From Burkholderiaceae bacterium (GTDB lineage Bacteria; Pseudomonadota; Gammaproteobacteria; Burkholderiales; Burkholderiaceae_C), in assembly GCA_031256125.1 (NCBI GenBank), contig JAIRRE010000303.1:1-6210 (forward strand): a DNA stretch of 6,210 bases. Direction: 5' to 3'. A model generated the notes under the pieces. That model saw only the letters and a list, made by a program, of their open reading frames with translations, searched no databases and was not told the origin of the DNA. The translations under genes were made by a program, and so were the position numbers. Positions 1-6,004 of the stretch are shown here, piece after piece; the first letter of the stretch is position 1; the number at the start of each line of letters is the position of its first letter.

Positions 1-293
1 TCCTCGTAGAGCGAGAACTTTTGCGTCATGTAGCCGATGCGCCGGCGCAGCGCCTCGGCCTGCTCGGGGATGGGCAGCCCCAGCACTTCGATCTGGCCGC
101 TGGTGGGCGCGAGCAGCCCGCACAACATGCGGTTGGTGGTCGATTTGCCGCTGCCGTTGGGGCCGAGAAAGCCATAGACCTGCCCGCGCGGCACGGCCAG
201 ATCGACGTGATCGACGGCGGTGAGCGCGCCGAAACGCTTGGTCAGGCCGGTGGCGCGGATGACCAGCGCATCGTCCGGCGCGGCATCGCTCAT
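1..293 (-). CDS. ABC transporter ATP-binding protein, N-terminal part (runs off left edge)
   Basis: Only the first 97 codons are present. This is the nucleotide-binding subunit of an ABC exporter, which would hydrolyse ATP on the cytoplasmic face to drive a membrane permease. The Walker A motif GPNGSGKST is at residues 44-52, preceded by the usual 'GLTKRFGALTAVD' strand region (16-28). A Q-loop context (IGYMTQKFSLYE, Gln91) lies just before the truncation; the signature motif, Walker B and H-loop are outside the window. The 'GYMTQKFSLYE' wording is typical of the drug/ABC-2 exporter ATPases of the YbhF/RbbA/CcmA group. The start ATG overlaps the stop of the upstream membrane-fusion gene in ATGA (290-293), which supports this start and translational coupling. 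Asn54 after STT sits where Ile or Met is commoner; this is not expected to matter. The substrate cannot be inferred. Confidence 0.93.
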   Translation of the reverse strand, partial: MSDAAPDDALVIRATGLTKRFGALTAVDHVDLAVPRGQVYGFLGPNGSGKSTTNRMLCGLLAPTSGQIEVLGLPIPEQAEALRRRIGYMTQKFSLYE

Positions 294-1243
294 GGGCCGA
301 ATTCCGCAGTCACGGGCAGCCCCGCGGGCAAATCGCGCGCGTCCTGACCCAACTGGATTTCAGCCAGATACGACAGGCGCACCGCGTCCTGCCCGGTGAG
401 CGCGTAGTAGGGCGTGAACGACGGGCTGCTGCGGATCATGCGCACCGTGCCCGCGTAGGTTTTCGTGTCGCCTTCGATATGCACATGCGCCGCATCGCCC
501 ACGCCCACATGCGCGCGCAGGGGTTCGGGCACATACACGCGCGCGTAGGGTGCGCCAGCGGCCAACAGCACCACCAGCGAAGCGCCGACCGGCGCTTGAT
601 CGCCCAGTTTGTAGGGCAAGCTATCGACCCGCGCGTCGCGCGGCGCGGTCACCGTGAGCTTGCCCAGCGTGACTCGCTGGGCCGCCGCTTGCGCGCTGGC
701 GGCGGCCAGCGCCGCCTGGCCTTGCTCGACTTGTTCGACGCGAGTGCCGCGCTGCGACTCAAGCAGTGTCTGCTCGGCGGCGCGCACTTGCGCGGCGGCG
801 GAATCGGCGGCGGCGCGGGCGTGCTCCAAGTCCGACGTGGAGACAGCGTGCGAAGGCGCCAGCCGCTGGGTGCGTTCGTAATCGGCACGCGCATTGACCG
901 CTTGCGCCTGCGCCTGCGCCAGATTGGCGCGGTTGCGGTCAATCTCCTCGCGGCGCGGGCCGTTGCGCAGTTCTTCTAGGTGCGCCTGATCCTGCCGCGC
1001 CTGCGCTTGCAACGCAGCCAGTTGCGCCTGCGTGTAAGTCCGATCCAGTTGCAATAGCACGTCGCCTGCGCGAACCTGCTGCCCTTCCTTGACATCAATC
1101 GCCACAATCTTTTCCGCCACCGGCGCCGGTACGGTAATGCGATCAAATTCCAGCGTTCCCAAGGCGCGCGGCGCACGGTCGCCACACCCGGTCAGCCACA
1201 CAGCGGCCAACAGATACAACGAAACTTGCTGTAATACGCGCAT
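290..1243 (-). CDS. HlyD/YbhG-type periplasmic membrane-fusion (adaptor) lipoprotein
   Basis: A 317-residue adaptor subunit that would link an inner-membrane ABC exporter to the periplasm or an outer-membrane channel. A signal peptide ends in the lipobox LTGC (17-20), so Cys20 should be lipidated; Gly at +2 gives no inner-membrane (Asp) retention signal. Residues about 28-68 form the first half of a biotinyl-lipoyl-like domain (VAEKIVAIDVKEGQQV, then AGDVLLQLD). About 70-195 is an Ala/Gln/Arg-rich heptad region, the alpha-helical hairpin. From about 197 (LGKLTVTAPRDARV) the second lipoyl half and beta-barrel follow. The C-terminal segment SFTPYYALTGQDAVRLSYLAEIQL resembles YhiI/YbhG adaptors. 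Its stop overlaps the ATPase start by four bases, so the two genes form one operon. No strong ribosome-binding site precedes the ATG, but it is the only start that gives a proper signal peptide. Substrate unknown. Confidence 0.93.
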   Translation of the reverse strand: MRVLQQVSLYLLAAVWLTGCGDRAPRALGTLEFDRITVPAPVAEKIVAIDVKEGQQVRAGDVLLQLDRTYTQAQLAALQAQARQDQAHLEELRNGPRREEIDRNRANLAQAQAQAVNARADYERTQRLAPSHAVSTSDLEHARAAADSAAAQVRAAEQTLLESQRGTRVEQVEQGQAALAAASAQAAAQRVTLGKLTVTAPRDARVDSLPYKLGDQAPVGASLVVLLAAGAPYARVYVPEPLRAHVGVGDAAHVHIEGDTKTYAGTVRMIRSSPSFTPYYALTGQDAVRLSYLAEIQLGQDARDLPAGLPVTAEFGP

Positions 1244-1253
1244 GGCGTAAGAG

Positions 1254-1282
1254 TTTACCGCGCATACTTAAGATAATAGATT
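1254..1282 (+). promoter_or_regulatory. Candidate sigma70-like promoter of the SodC-like gene
   Basis: TTTACC (1254-1259) and TAGATT (1277-1282) are 17 bases apart, each matching consensus at 4/6. An alternative -10, GATAAT (1272-1277, 5/6), has no -35 at the right distance. The implied transcript would begin near 1289, about 40 bases before the ATG. Weak evidence. Confidence 0.22.
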
Positions 1283-1302
1283 CTGTTTGTTGTTCGTGTT
1301 TA
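1273..1302 (-). promoter_or_regulatory. Candidate sigma70-like promoter of the export operon
   Basis: Read on the minus strand, TAAACA (1302-1297) and TATTAT (1278-1273) are separated by 18 bases, matching the -35 and -10 consensus at 4/6 and 5/6 positions. The implied transcript would start near 1266 and carry a leader of about 23 bases. This comes from visual matching only, and AT-rich stretches give such matches by chance. Confidence 0.27.
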
Positions 1303-1319
1303 CCTCTCTCTTTTTTGAC

Positions 1320-1325
1320 AGGAAA
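1320..1325 (+). promoter_or_regulatory. Ribosome-binding site deciding the SodC-like start
   Basis: AGGAAA with AGGA ending six bases before the ATG at 1330. It favours that ATG over an in-frame TTG at 1315, which would add five residues ahead of the signal peptide and place this site inside the gene. Confidence 0.7.
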
Positions 1326-1329
1326 ATCC

Positions 1330-1914
1330 ATGTACCCTTCCCGCGCTGTCCTGCCCCTTGTCGCCGCAGCCGCCGCCGCGCTGCTGTCGGCCTGCGTTAT
1401 CGCCCCATCCAAACCCAAGCCGCTCGAAGCCGTGGTGGAACTGCACGAAGTGCAACCGCCAGAGCCGGGCGCCAGCGCGCCCATTACTGGCGAACTGCGC
1501 TTCAAACAATGGAAGGACGAGGTCGTCATCAACGGTCAGGTTGAAAACCTGCCGCTGCGCGCCCCGCAATTGCTTCGGGGCAACGCCTTGCACATCCACG
1601 AAACCAGCGACTGCTCCGGCCCCGGCGCAGCCAACGCCGGCGGCATCTTCAACCCCCTGCACAGACTACACAGTTGGGCCGGCGCGGGCGGCATGATGGG
1701 CGACCTGCCCATGCTGATGCCCGACGCTCACGGCGTGGCGGTGCTCAAGGACTACCTCAGCCCGCAAGTCAAGCTCGATGGTCCGTACAGCGTCATCGGC
1801 AAGGCTATCGTGATCCACCGCGACGTTGACGACTGGGCCATCCAGCCCGACGGCAGAGCCGGCCCGGGTATCGCTTGCGGCGTCATCCGCGCGGTCAAAC
1901 CAGGTGAGAAATAA
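1330..1914 (+). CDS. sodC: SodC-like Cu/Zn superoxide dismutase-family lipoprotein with incomplete metal site
   Basis: A 194-residue protein of the Cu/Zn superoxide dismutase fold, exported and probably lipid-anchored: the signal peptide is Ala-rich with lipobox LSAC, Cys22. A Pro/Lys linker (26-31) leads into the domain. Family marks are HIHE (88-91), FNP (107-109), GDLP (124-127), VIH (161-163) and ACGVI (182-186). Compared with human SOD1, copper ligands H46, H48 and H120 are kept (His88, His90, His163), as are zinc ligands H71 and D83 (His114, Asp125) and the disulfide pair (Cys95, Cys183). The bridging H63 is Ile106, zinc ligand H80 is Met122, and the substrate-guiding R143 is Gly180. 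Family membership is clear, but normal dismutation of superoxide is doubtful. It may be a copper-only variant, a copper-binding protein or an inactive relative. It is a single-gene unit, divergent from the exporter genes. Confidence 0.9.
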   Translation: MYPSRAVLPLVAAAAAALLSACVIAPSKPKPLEAVVELHEVQPPEPGASAPITGELRFKQWKDEVVINGQVENLPLRAPQLLRGNALHIHETSDCSGPGAANAGGIFNPLHRLHSWAGAGGMMGDLPMLMPDAHGVAVLKDYLSPQVKLDGPYSVIGKAIVIHRDVDDWAIQPDGRAGPGIACGVIRAVKPGEK

Positions 1915-1955
1915 ACCTCGGAATGTGCCTTCGGCGCTCCGGCATTGCGCGCCGC

Positions 1956-1985
1956 CCGTGATTGCCGCGCCAGCGAAAATCACGG
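1956..1985 (+). terminator. Inverted repeat, possible terminator after the SodC-like gene
   Basis: CCGTGATT (1956-1963) and AATCACGG (1978-1985) form a perfect 8-bp stem with a 14-base loop, 41 bases after the stop codon. A short T run (TTTT, 1992-1995) follows but is six bases away from the stem, so it is not a canonical intrinsic terminator. Confidence 0.3.
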
Positions 1986-2019
1986 ATACGGTTTTGCGCC
2001 CTGCTCGCCCCGGTCTTAT

Positions 2020-2046
2020 TTTCCCGGCCAGAATTCCGCCGGGAAA
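2020..2046. repeat. Perfect 9-bp inverted repeat
   Basis: TTTCCCGGC (2020-2028) and GCCGGGAAA (2038-2046) flank a 9-base loop containing GAATTC. The stem has T's on its 5' side and A's on its 3' side on both strands, the reverse of an intrinsic terminator, so it could be a hairpin or a protein-binding dyad. Function unknown. Confidence 0.5.
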
Positions 2047-2274
2047 GGCCCTACCGAAAGCGTCATAACCGGATTGAACACCCGGAGATTCCGTCCGTTC
2101 TTTTGGATAACGAGACGCCCGCGATGCTCCATGCCAAGGAGCACGGAAAACAAATCACCCAAAACACCAAACAAAGCATCCGCAGAGCCGCTCAATAATC
2201 CAGATTGGATTGGTTGCAACATAAATCAAAACAGCGGTATAGCGACGATATGCGCCGCGGAATCGACGTGTTGC

Positions 2275-2311
2275 GCGAGTTATAACCCGCCGCGCACAGT
2301 TGCGATGCGCG
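2275..2311. repeat. Two adjacent dyads in the intergenic region
   Basis: A 16-base near-palindrome (GCGAGTTATAACCCGC, 2275-2290, with core GTTATAAC and one mismatched pair) directly abuts a second inverted repeat, CGCGCA (2291-2296) and TGCGCG (2306-2311), with a 9-base loop. They lie 100-140 bases beyond the phnY stop. There is no T run on either strand, so they are not standard terminators. They could be RNA structure or a binding site. Confidence 0.4.
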
Positions 2312-2414
2312 CTCAGTAAGAGAACGGTGATTTAAAACGGCTCACGATTCTGCGAAGGCAAGCGATGTGGAACGCCCGAATGTGCCGATCACGAGGGACT
2401 TGTTTAGCGTCGCC

Positions 2415-3866
2415 TCAACCCCACGGCAAGGAAAACGTTTTCAGGTTGGTGAAGCTCTTCATCGCTTCCTGAACCCCTTCCTTGTAGCCCAAGCCGGAAT
2501 CCTTGATCCCGCCGAACGGCGTCAATTCGAGCCGGTAGCCGGGCACTTCCCATACATTGACTGTGCCGACGTTGAGTTCGTTGATAAAACGCACGATCGC
2601 ATCGGCGCGGTTTGTGCATACGCCCGACGACAATCCGAACGCCGTGCCGTTGCTGATCTGGATCGCCTCGTCAATCGTGTCGAACGTGATGACCGGCGAT
2701 ACCGGCCCGAACGTTTCCTCGCGCACCAGCGTCATGGACGGGTCGATGCGGTAAAGCACCGTCGGCGCGTAGAGCGCGCCGCGCCGCACGTTGCCCGTCA
2801 GCAATCGGGCGCCCTGCGCGATGGCCTCGTTGACGCGCGCCTCGAATAGCGCAGCCGCCGCCGGGTTGATTACCGTGCCCATTTGGTTCGCCGGATCGAA
2901 TGGATCGCCGTATGTCCATGCGCGCGTTTTTTCCACCAGCAGTTCAGTAAAACGGGCTGCGACGCTTTGTTGCACCAGAATCCGCTTGACCGCCGTGCAG
3001 CGTTGCCCTGAATTCTTGTACGAACCTTGTACGGCCAGCGTCGCCGCGCGGTCGAGATCGGCGTCATCAAGGACGATCAGCGAATCATTGCCGCCCAGTT
3101 CGAGCACGATGCGTCGGTAACCTGCCTTGGCGGCAATGGACTTGCCGACCGCGACGCCGCCCGTGAACGTAATCAGCGATGCGCCCGGATGCGTCAGCAA
3201 TTCATCTGCGATTTCGCGCGGATCGCCCGTCAACACTTGCAGCATCGGTTCCGGCAAGCCCGCCTGGTACAACACGTCGGCCAGATAGAGCGCCGACAGC
3301 GGCACTTTTTCCGAAGGTTTGACGATCACGCGATTGTTGGTTGCGATAGCGGGTGCAATTTTGTGCGCAACCTGATTCATCGGATGGTTGAACGGCGTAA
3401 TGGCAACGATCACGCCGTCCAGCGGCTGCCGTTGCGAAAACACTCGGCGCAACGTGCCATGCGGCGTCAAATCGCACGAAAAGCTCTGCGCATCGTCGCG
3501 CAACGCCTCAATCGACGCAAACTTGAATACGTCCGCAACGCGGCCAATCTCGTGGCTCGAATCCTGTTTCGACAACCCTGATTCGAGCGAAATCAGCGTC
3601 GATGCCTCGTCCGCGCGCGCGCGCAGATGTTGTGCTGCGCGATCGAGGATTTCGGCGCGCTGGTAGCGCGACAGCGTTGGCCGATATGCGGCCGCGTAGT
3701 CGAACGCCCGCCGCACGTCGTCAACCGTTGCCAGCGGTACCGTGCCGACGCGCGTTTCCGTATACGGATCAAGCACATCCAGCGTGCGCGGGCGCGCCGC
3801 ATGCTGGCCGCACCAGCGCAGCCTTTCTTCACGGAATGCAGGGTGATTGTGAACAGGCATTGTCAT
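2415..3866 (-). CDS. phnY: Phosphonoacetaldehyde dehydrogenase (NAD-dependent aldehyde dehydrogenase family)
   Basis: A 483-residue cytoplasmic enzyme predicted to oxidise phosphonoacetaldehyde to phosphonoacetate with NAD+, the middle step of the PhnW-PhnY-PhnA route for AEP. The aldehyde dehydrogenase fold is complete: ITPFNHP with Asn160 (oxyanion hole), VKPSE with Lys183 (cofactor), the glycine motif FTGGVAVGKS (234-243), ELGGND with general base Glu256, catalytic Cys290 in GQRC, and EETFGP with Glu384 (cofactor ribose). Segments such as FSCDLTPHGTLRR, KNSGQRCTAVKR and GGIKDSGLGYKEGVQEAMKS match the phosphonoacetaldehyde dehydrogenase branch rather than generic members, and the length is right for it. 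The start overlaps the phnA stop as ATGA (3863-3866), which fixes the start and couples the genes; an internal Met at residue 3 is a less likely alternative. It is the last gene of the operon. Confidence 0.95.
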   Translation of the reverse strand: MTMPVHNHPAFREERLRWCGQHAARPRTLDVLDPYTETRVGTVPLATVDDVRRAFDYAAAYRPTLSRYQRAEILDRAAQHLRARADEASTLISLESGLSKQDSSHEIGRVADVFKFASIEALRDDAQSFSCDLTPHGTLRRVFSQRQPLDGVIVAITPFNHPMNQVAHKIAPAIATNNRVIVKPSEKVPLSALYLADVLYQAGLPEPMLQVLTGDPREIADELLTHPGASLITFTGGVAVGKSIAAKAGYRRIVLELGGNDSLIVLDDADLDRAATLAVQGSYKNSGQRCTAVKRILVQQSVAARFTELLVEKTRAWTYGDPFDPANQMGTVINPAAAALFEARVNEAIAQGARLLTGNVRRGALYAPTVLYRIDPSMTLVREETFGPVSPVITFDTIDEAIQISNGTAFGLSSGVCTNRADAIVRFINELNVGTVNVWEVPGYRLELTPFGGIKDSGLGYKEGVQEAMKSFTNLKTFSLPWG

Positions 3867-5104
3867 GGTGCAACCCGATTGAGCAGAAGATCGAATAGAT
3901 CGAAGTTGCGCAGCCGGCAGCCCGGTTCCACGCCTTCGATCCGGCGGTTAATCAGCAGCGGCACGCGCTGTTCGGACAGGCCGCCATGCGAGCGCAGCGG
4001 CACGGTCAAGCCCGACAGGTCGTGATCGCCTGCGCGGGTGCCGAGCACGACATCGCGCCGGCTCACGATCACGAGGTCGCCGATCCGGTCGGGCGGCAGT
4101 TTCCAGCATGCGGCGGCGGTGGCGTTGTCCAGCGCGAGGTCAATGCCGTCCAGCGCGCGCAAACGGGCCAATACCGCACCAGCGTCCACATCATTGCCCA
4201 GATAGACTGTTGCAAACGAACCCAGCGCGCCATGATGGGCCACGTATGGATCGGTAATCGGCAGGATGACGCGCGCGCGGCCCGGCCCGATCCAGGCGTC
4301 GAACACGTCTTGTAAGTAAACGATGTTCGGGTTACCTGTGACTGGGTCGTGTTTGGCGTTCATCCCGTGGTCGGCCGTCATGCCAATGACCCAGCCGAGC
4401 GCGTCGAGCGCCGCGAGATAACTGTCCATCATTGCGTAGAACGCGTTCGCGCCCGCGCTGCCGGGAGCGCATTTGTGCTGTACGTAATCGGTCGTTGACA
4501 GATACATCAATTCGGCGCGCCGCTCCTGCGCCAGCCGCACGCCAGCCGCGAGCACGAACTCCGACAGGGCCGCGCTGTACACATCGGGCATCGGCAAGCC
4601 GACAAAATCCATCACATCCCCGATGCCGTTTTTCCGGAGATCGGCCTGGTCGGCCTTCTCCGCCGAGAAACATATGCCATGCAGCCGCCAGCCGAGCAAC
4701 TGGCGCAGTTTGTCCTTGGCCGTCACCACGGCCACTTGCGTACCCGCATTTGCAAAGGCGGCCAGCAGCGTGTCCGCGCGCAGATACGCTGGATCATTCA
4801 TCATCACCGCGGCGCCCGCGCCGTGTTGCGCGTCCGGGTCCCAGAAATAGTTGCCGCAAATTCCGTGTACAGACGGCGGCGCACCGCACACGATCGACAG
4901 GTTGTTCGGGTTGGTGAACGAAGGCATTACGCAATTGGCCTCGAATGCCGAACCTTCTCGCAGTGTCCGGGCGATGAATGGCGCAACGCCCGCCTGGGCA
5001 GCGGCTTCGAGATACTCGTATGCACAGCCGTCGATGCACACGGCAACGGTCGGTTCGAAGGGCATTCGATAACTGCGGCCATTGATTTCTATAGGTCGGT
5101 TCAT
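3863..5104 (-). CDS. phnA: Phosphonoacetate hydrolase
   Basis: A 413-residue zinc enzyme of the alkaline phosphatase superfamily that cleaves the C-P bond of phosphonoacetate to give acetate and phosphate in the cytoplasm. All residues known for the family's two-metal site can be placed: Asp25 (VCIDG), nucleophile Thr64 (PSFTNPNN), Asp206 and His210 (STTDYVQHK), Asp245-His246 (TADHGMN) and His373 (RSHGGLSEQ). The inserted cap region and the length agree with PhnA from rhizobia and pseudomonads. I chose the ATG at 5104 because AAAGGTG lies at proper distance before it; an in-frame GTG at 5113 would add three residues and overlaps that site. It follows the permease gene by 30 bases and overlaps phnY by four. 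It is unrelated to the E. coli 'PhnA' zinc-ribbon protein of the same name. Confidence 0.96.
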   Translation of the reverse strand: MNRPIEINGRSYRMPFEPTVAVCIDGCAYEYLEAAAQAGVAPFIARTLREGSAFEANCVMPSFTNPNNLSIVCGAPPSVHGICGNYFWDPDAQHGAGAAVMMNDPAYLRADTLLAAFANAGTQVAVVTAKDKLRQLLGWRLHGICFSAEKADQADLRKNGIGDVMDFVGLPMPDVYSAALSEFVLAAGVRLAQERRAELMYLSTTDYVQHKCAPGSAGANAFYAMMDSYLAALDALGWVIGMTADHGMNAKHDPVTGNPNIVYLQDVFDAWIGPGRARVILPITDPYVAHHGALGSFATVYLGNDVDAGAVLARLRALDGIDLALDNATAAACWKLPPDRIGDLVIVSRRDVVLGTRAGDHDLSGLTVPLRSHGGLSEQRVPLLINRRIEGVEPGCRLRNFDLFDLLLNRVAP

Positions 5105-5110
5105 GAGGTT

Positions 5111-5117
5111 CACCTTT
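5111..5117 (-). promoter_or_regulatory. Ribosome-binding site of phnA
   Basis: AAAGGTG on the minus strand, six bases before the ATG at 5104. It decides between that ATG and the GTG at 5113, which falls inside this site. Confidence 0.65.
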
Positions 5118-5134
5118 CGGGTTTCCGGTTCACG

Positions 5135-6004
5135 TTACGCGCCAGCAGGAGGCCGCCCCGCCATTTGCCGCGCACGCCCGGCAATCACGATCAGCGCGAT
5201 CAGCGATACGCCGAGCAACAACAACGCCAGCGCCGACGCGGGCAGGTAATAGCCGCGCTCAATGTCGCCGATCAGCACGATTGGCACGGTTGCGAAGCCG
5301 GGTGGATAGACGGTCAGCGTGGCGCCGATTTCACCGACCGACAGCGCAAAACCGAGCGCCAGGCTGACGCGAATCGCCGGCATGAGCTGTGGCAGCAATA
5401 CGCGGCGCAGCACCATTGCGGGCGGCGCGCCCAGGCTTGCCGCCGCCTCGCGCAGCACGGTCAGTTCGGGACGCAGCGCGGCGGCGGCGCAGCGATAGCA
5501 AAACGGCAACACGATGGCCAACTGCACCAGCACGACGATGGCGGGTGAACTCGACAAATCGACCGGCTTGGCGTGATAGGCGATCAGTACCGCCAGCCCG
5601 AACACCACGCTTGGCACGCCGTTGGGCAGCATGACCAGGGCGTCGGCCAACGCGCCGAGGCCGCGCCGGCTGCGGCCCTCAAGCGCCAGCGCGAGAGCAA
5701 TGCCTAGCGCCGTACCAAGCCCCGCGACGCTCAATCCGATTTCCAGACTGGTGACCAGCGCGTCCCATTCGGGTTGGCCGAGACGCTCGAACCAGCGTAG
5801 GCTGTAGCCATCGGGCAAGATCGTGCCCGACCAATGCGTGGCAACGCTCGACAGCGCGAGGACCACGATCGGCAAAACAAACAGCCAGCAGCAGATAAAC
5901 GCGGTCAGCGCGACCCGTGCGCGCGACGCAATGCGCGCAACTGCACCGGCCCAACGCGGCGCGTGGCGCGGTGCCGCAGCGCTGGTGGGCAAATCAGCGG
6001 ACAT
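5135..6004 (-). CDS. phnV: AEP/phosphonate ABC transporter permease, PhnV-like
   Basis: A 289-residue inner-membrane permease of the binding-protein-dependent (MetI-like) family, one of two membrane subunits importing 2-aminoethylphosphonate. Hydrophobic segments lie at about 32-54, 87-108, 119-143, 154-176, 210-232 and 256-275, giving six helices. The cytoplasmic EAA loop that contacts the ATPase is clear: REAAASLGAPP (185-195) followed by VLLPQLMPAI (202-211). The stretch GEIGATLTVYPPGFATVPIVL (224-244) and ERGYYLPASAL are typical of PhnV-type permeases. The start at 6004 has AGAGGG six bases upstream and overlaps the previous permease gene by 11 bases; an in-frame ATG at 6025 would add seven residues but has a poor ribosome site. 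Its position directly before phnA supports an AEP substrate. A putrescine/spermidine or iron type permease is the fallback reading. Confidence 0.9.
   Translation of the reverse strand: MSADLPTSAAAPRHAPRWAGAVARIASRARVALTAFICCWLFVLPIVVLALSSVATHWSGTILPDGYSLRWFERLGQPEWDALVTSLEIGLSVAGLGTALGIALALALEGRSRRGLGALADALVMLPNGVPSVVFGLAVLIAYHAKPVDLSSSPAIVVLVQLAIVLPFCYRCAAAALRPELTVLREAAASLGAPPAMVLRRVLLPQLMPAIRVSLALGFALSVGEIGATLTVYPPGFATVPIVLIGDIERGYYLPASALALLLLGVSLIALIVIAGRARQMAGRPPAGA

Larger units (their letters stand above)
1244..1329. promoter_or_regulatory. Shared intergenic region between divergent genes
   Basis: This 86-base gap separates the start of the membrane-fusion gene (minus) from the start of the SodC-like gene (plus), so it must hold the promoters of both. 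It is distinctly more AT-rich than the flanking genes, with an AT-rich core around 1264-1280 and a T-rich stretch at 1281-1316. Promoter-like boxes for the two directions overlap around 1273-1282, so the two units could compete or be co-controlled. No recognisable operator dyad was found apart from the short CTTAAG palindrome at 1267-1272. Confidence 0.6.
1915..2414. other. 500-base intergenic region between convergent units
   Basis: No credible gene is present: the short open frames here (for example 1945-2319 plus, 2016-2222 minus) have no recognisable family and unlike-protein composition. The stretch separates the ends of the SodC-like gene and of phnY. It contains several inverted repeats (listed separately) and a local composition dip: 2141-2240 is 43% G+C by direct count, far below the neighbouring genes. 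It may be the scar of a lost gene or of a past insertion, but no inverted ends, target duplications or transposase fragments were recognised. Confidence 0.65.

Noticed and set aside
479..979. 166-codon plus-strand open frame inside the adaptor gene
   Set aside because: The minus strand has the lipobox, lipoyl and beta-barrel segments of the HlyD family; this frame is low-complexity Arg/Ala/Gly-rich.
1315..1329. TTG start for the SodC-like gene
   Set aside because: It would place the AGGAAA site inside the gene and lengthen the signal peptide; the ATG at 1330 fits better.
1358..1395. Ala-codon run (GCC/GCG repeats) in the SodC-like signal peptide, seen as a possible microsatellite
   Set aside because: It is ordinary coding for the hydrophobic core of a signal peptide with mixed Ala codons.
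1645..1700. Out-of-frame CAT triplets at the two lost SodC histidine positions, suggesting compensating frameshifts
   Set aside because: Any codon beginning AT after a codon ending in C creates CAT, so this is trivial. The flanking residues align in frame.
2125..2143. TGCTCC/GGAGCA hairpin with a 7-base loop
   Set aside because: Only six pairs, no T run on either strand, and such short dyads are frequent by chance.
1945..2319. 124-codon plus-strand open frame and 68-codon minus-strand frame (2016-2222) in the intergenic region
   Set aside because: Neither has a recognisable family, a convincing ribosome site or domain-like composition. A decayed gene cannot be excluded, but nothing supports calling one.
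3027..3581. 184-codon plus-strand open frame inside phnY
   Set aside because: Antisense to the conserved aldehyde dehydrogenase core; no recognisable features and Arg-rich composition.
5105..5113. GTG start for phnA at 5113
   Set aside because: The GTG overlaps the AAAGGTG ribosome site that serves the ATG at 5104.
4679..5548. 289-codon open frame on the plus strand across the phnA-phnV junction
   Set aside because: It lies antisense to two genes with complete catalytic and EAA motifs, its product is rich in Arg/Gln/His without any known motif, and it spans a real gene boundary. It is a GC-bias shadow.
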